Below are positions 5,647 to 7,204 of a stretch of DNA of 7,204 nucleotides, one piece after another. Each line of letters starts with the position of its first letter. The first letter of the stretch is position 1. This DNA comes from Lentisphaeria bacterium (lineage in GTDB: Bacteria > Verrucomicrobiota > Lentisphaeria > Oligosphaerales > Oligosphaeraceae): contig JAKSPA010000081.1 in the NCBI GenBank assembly GCA_024405235.1, positions 1 to 7,204 on the forward strand. Direction: 5' to 3'. The notes beneath the pieces are model-generated. The model had not been told where the DNA came from, did no database searches, and worked only from the letters and a program-made list of their open reading frames with translations. The position numbers and the translations under genes were made by a program.

Positions 5647-6753
5647 ATGAGAGTAATTGTAATTCTGGCCGGCGGCGCCGGCGAGCGTTTCTGGCCAATG
5701 TCCCGCGCGGCACGTCCGAAGCAGCTTCTCACACTGACGAGCAGCGGTCAGTCCCTGCTTGAGGAAGCCGTCGAACGCGCCAAGGCAGTCGTTCCAGCCG
5801 AAGATATCTATATTGCAACAAGCGAACAACTGCAGCAGCCGATCATCGACTCCAATTTTGGCATTCCGAGCGAAAACGTTCTTGCGGAGCCTTCCAAACG
5901 CAACACGGCCGGATGCCTTATCTATGCGTCCGCTTCCATTCTTGCACGCTACCGCCAGACTGGTCCCGAAGGCGTCACAATCGGTGTCCTCACCGCCGAC
6001 CATCGCATTCCGGACACCGTTCCATTTGCCGAAACCGCAAAAGCAGCTTTGGAAGAAGCTGAAAACAACGATGCGCTGATCACTATCGGCATCCAGCCAA
6101 TCCGCCCAGAAACAGGATATGGCTACCTGAAGGTTGACAAAACGGACAAGTCACTCAACCAGAATGAAAAGTTCCCGCTCTACAAGGTCAATTCCTTCAC
6201 GGAAAAACCAGATGCCGCGACCGCCGCGAAATTCATCGCTGAAGGACACTGCTATTGGAATTCCGGAATGTTCTTCTGGAGACTCTCCACCTTCCAGACT
6301 GAATTCAACCGCGCAAATCCAATTCTCGCGGAAACTCTCGAGGATCTGACCGACGCCATCATGGCAAATGACAATCAACGTGCCAAGACCATCTTCGACG
6401 CTATGCCGAACATCTCCATCGACTACGCGCTCATGGAAAAGTCTGACCGAATCAACGTCATTCCAGGCAATTTCCTTTGGGACGATCTTGGAAACTGGCA
6501 GGTTCTTCAGCGCACATTCCCGCAGGATGCCTCCGGCAATGTCTCTTTCGGCAACCCGCTCGTAATGGATTGCTCCGGCAGCATCGTCTATAACGCATGC
6601 GGTGAAAAACAGATCGCCGTCGCTGCAGTCGGATTGAAGGACATGGTCGTCGTCGTTGAAAACGACGCCGTTCTGGTCATGCCGAAGACACGCACGCAGG
6701 ATGTCCGCGACGTCGTCGCCGCACTCCGTGCGCGCGATGCAAAACAACTCTAA
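5647..6753 (+). CDS. manC: Mannose-1-phosphate guanylyltransferase (GDP-mannose pyrophosphorylase)
   Basis: The enzyme makes GDP-mannose from mannose-1-phosphate and GTP, the donor for mannose-, fucose- or rhamnose-containing surface glycans. The 368 residues carry the sugar-nucleotidyltransferase signature LAGGAGERFWPMSR (7-20), PKQLLTL (24-30), EPSKRNTA (81-88), LTADHRIP (115-122; the Asp is the usual metal ligand), GYGYLK (157-162), FTEKP (184-188), YWNSGMFFW (203-211), SIDYALMEKS (257-266) and WDDLGNW (278-284). The C-terminus folds back as the usual short beta region (VVVVENDAVLVMP, 334-346). The length matches the single-domain type without the fused phosphomannose isomerase. The symbol follows common usage; the family is certain. 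The preference for GTP and mannose over other sugars comes from family resemblance. It ends at an intrinsic terminator. Confidence 0.93.
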   Translation: MRVIVILAGGAGERFWPMSRAARPKQLLTLTSSGQSLLEEAVERAKAVVPAEDIYIATSEQLQQPIIDSNFGIPSENVLAEPSKRNTAGCLIYASASILARYRQTGPEGVTIGVLTADHRIPDTVPFAETAKAALEEAENNDALITIGIQPIRPETGYGYLKVDKTDKSLNQNEKFPLYKVNSFTEKPDAATAAKFIAEGHCYWNSGMFFWRLSTFQTEFNRANPILAETLEDLTDAIMANDNQRAKTIFDAMPNISIDYALMEKSDRINVIPGNFLWDDLGNWQVLQRTFPQDASGNVSFGNPLVMDCSGSIVYNACGEKQIAVAAVGLKDMVVVVENDAVLVMPKTRTQDVRDVVAALRARDAKQL

Positions 6754-6757
6754 TCAA

Positions 6758-6790
6758 TTCTCAATGCTCAATGCTCAATTCTCAATGCTC
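6758..6790 (-). repeat. Heptanucleotide tandem repeat, TTGAGNA units in minus orientation
   Basis: Starting four bases after the manC stop, four units TTCTCAA (6758), TGCTCAA (6765), TGCTCAA (6772) and TTCTCAA (6779) follow in exact 7-base register, with a partial fifth, TGCTC (6786-6790). On the minus strand these read TTGAGAA and TTGAGCA, the units found in plus orientation at 6900-6906 and 6943-6970. The second half forms the left arm of the manC terminator. Confidence 0.85.
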
Positions 6791-6815
6791 TTGCGTGGAG
6801 AATTGAGCATTTTTT
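6770..6815 (+). terminator. Intrinsic terminator of manC built from inverted heptamer repeats
   Basis: Bases 6770-6783 pair perfectly with 6798-6811 over 14 bp (core ATGCTCAATTCTC with GAGAATTGAGCAT) around a 14-base loop. The T-run at 6810-6815 follows. The stem is AT-rich, but its length and T-tract make a convincing terminator 17 bases after the manC stop. Confidence 0.8.
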
Positions 6816-6858
6816 CTTGCCTTCTTCGACAACCAATTCCGTCCGAACTGTGCATTAA

Positions 6859-6973
6859 TTGAATTGAGAATTAATTCTGCATTAATTACGAATTACGAAT
6901 TGAGAATTGAAAATTGAAAATAGGTTCTGCATTCTGCATTAATTGAGAATTGAGAATTGTGAATTGAGAATTG
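6859..6973 (+). repeat. Heptanucleotide repeat cluster, TTGAGAA/TTACGAA/TTGAAAA units, upstream of the transporter gene
   Basis: Two clean tandem blocks in 7-base register are visible. Block 6886-6920 reads TTACGAA twice, TTGAGAA once, TTGAAAA twice. Block 6943-6970 reads TTGAGAA, TTGAGAA, TTGTGAA, TTGAGAA. Between and before them lie copies of TTCTGCATTAATT (6875-6887, and 6932-6944 after a partial TTCTGCA at 6925) and a perfect palindrome AGAATTAATTCT (6867-6878). The last unit supplies the GAGAA before the transporter start. A weak promoter TTGAAA (6914) and ATTAAT (6938) with an 18-base spacer can be drawn, at low certainty. Confidence 0.85.
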
Positions 6974-6975
6974 CA

Positions 6976-7204
6976 ATGTCTTCCTCCACAAACAAATACG
7001 GCATATTAGCGCTTCTTTTGTGTTCTACGATATGGGGCTTTGCCTTCTCGGCGCAGTCCGCAGGCATGAAACACATGGGGCCGTGCGCATTCAACGCAGT
7101 GCGCTCCGTGATAGGCGCCGTGGCGCTCATGGTCAGCCTTCCGCTGCTGGATATCATCAACAGACGCAAGCCATCCGTCTGGGGCACCGCGAATTCTCCG
7201 GAAT
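6976..7204 (+). CDS. EamA/DMT-family membrane transporter, N-terminal part only
   Basis: From ATG 6976 the frame stays open to the window end (76 codons; the family is about 280-310 residues, so three quarters are missing). The start encodes a short polar head (MSSSTNKYG), a first membrane helix around residues 9-29 with the motif LLLCSTIWGFAF, then a loop with HMGP, and a second helix about 42-62 starting FNAVRSVIGAVALM. The WGxxF in helix 1 and the P...N..R at the start of helix 2 are the standard EamA pattern. These are inner-membrane metabolite or drug exporters; the substrate cannot be told. Only a GAGAA from the last heptamer repeat lies in Shine-Dalgarno position (6966-6970). Confidence 0.85.
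   Translation, partial: MSSSTNKYGILALLLCSTIWGFAFSAQSAGMKHMGPCAFNAVRSVIGAVALMVSLPLLDIINRRKPSVWGTANSPE

Noticed and set aside
6859..6973. CRISPR array or transposon end
   Set aside because: The units are 7 bases with no spacers, and no transposase or target duplication is present.

Overview
The window holds seven recognisable protein genes, two of them cut by the window ends, plus one possible small ORF. It has no rRNA, tRNA, CRISPR array or transposase that I can see. It reads as a bacterial chromosome segment of moderate GC, with compact genes, mostly ATG starts and one GTG start. The gene content fits a PVC-type or other Gram-negative-like gut or environmental bacterium: an EF-G paralogue of the FusA2 kind, a single-domain mannose-1-phosphate guanylyltransferase, and AT-rich heptamer repeats between genes. 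That placement is only an impression; nothing in the sequence fixes the phylum.

Layout. (1) Positions 1-579, minus strand: a sirtuin (Sir2) NAD-dependent protein deacylase, C-terminus off the left edge. (2) Positions 580-789: a divergent intergenic region with a dyad and a TATAAT box. (3) Positions 790-1635, plus strand: a calcineurin-like metallophosphoesterase that resembles the Mn-dependent ADP-ribose/CDP-alcohol diphosphatase (ADPRM) family along its whole length. (4) An AT-rich 272-bp leader, then 1908-3956: a divergent EF-G paralogue with altered GTPase motifs. (5) Positions 3957-4430: a 474-bp stretch with a strong hairpin, a competing hairpin that ends in a T-tract, and a 28-codon possible ORF. 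(6) Positions 4431-5114 and 5121-5528: nadD and rsfS, 6 bp apart and almost certainly one transcript. (7) Positions 5647-6753: a manC-type GDP-mannose pyrophosphorylase with a strong Shine-Dalgarno sequence. (8) Positions 6758-6973: heptanucleotide repeats that form the manC terminator in one orientation and run up to the next gene in the other. (9) Positions 6976-7204: start of an EamA/DMT-family membrane transporter, cut by the right edge.

How the genes fit together. NAD metabolism recurs. Sir2 consumes NAD+ and makes O-acetyl-ADP-ribose. Its divergent neighbour looks like an enzyme that splits ADP-ribose-type pyrophosphates. NadD, further along, makes the NAD+ precursor deamido-NAD. NadD and RsfS are a common bacterial pair, and with the EF-G paralogue they give a second theme of translation and ribosome control. 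ManC supplies GDP-mannose for surface polysaccharide. The best candidates for something new are the Sir2/ADPRM-like divergent pair, the EF-G paralogue lacking key GTPase residues, the competing hairpins upstream of nadD, and the inverted heptamer repeats that double as a terminator.
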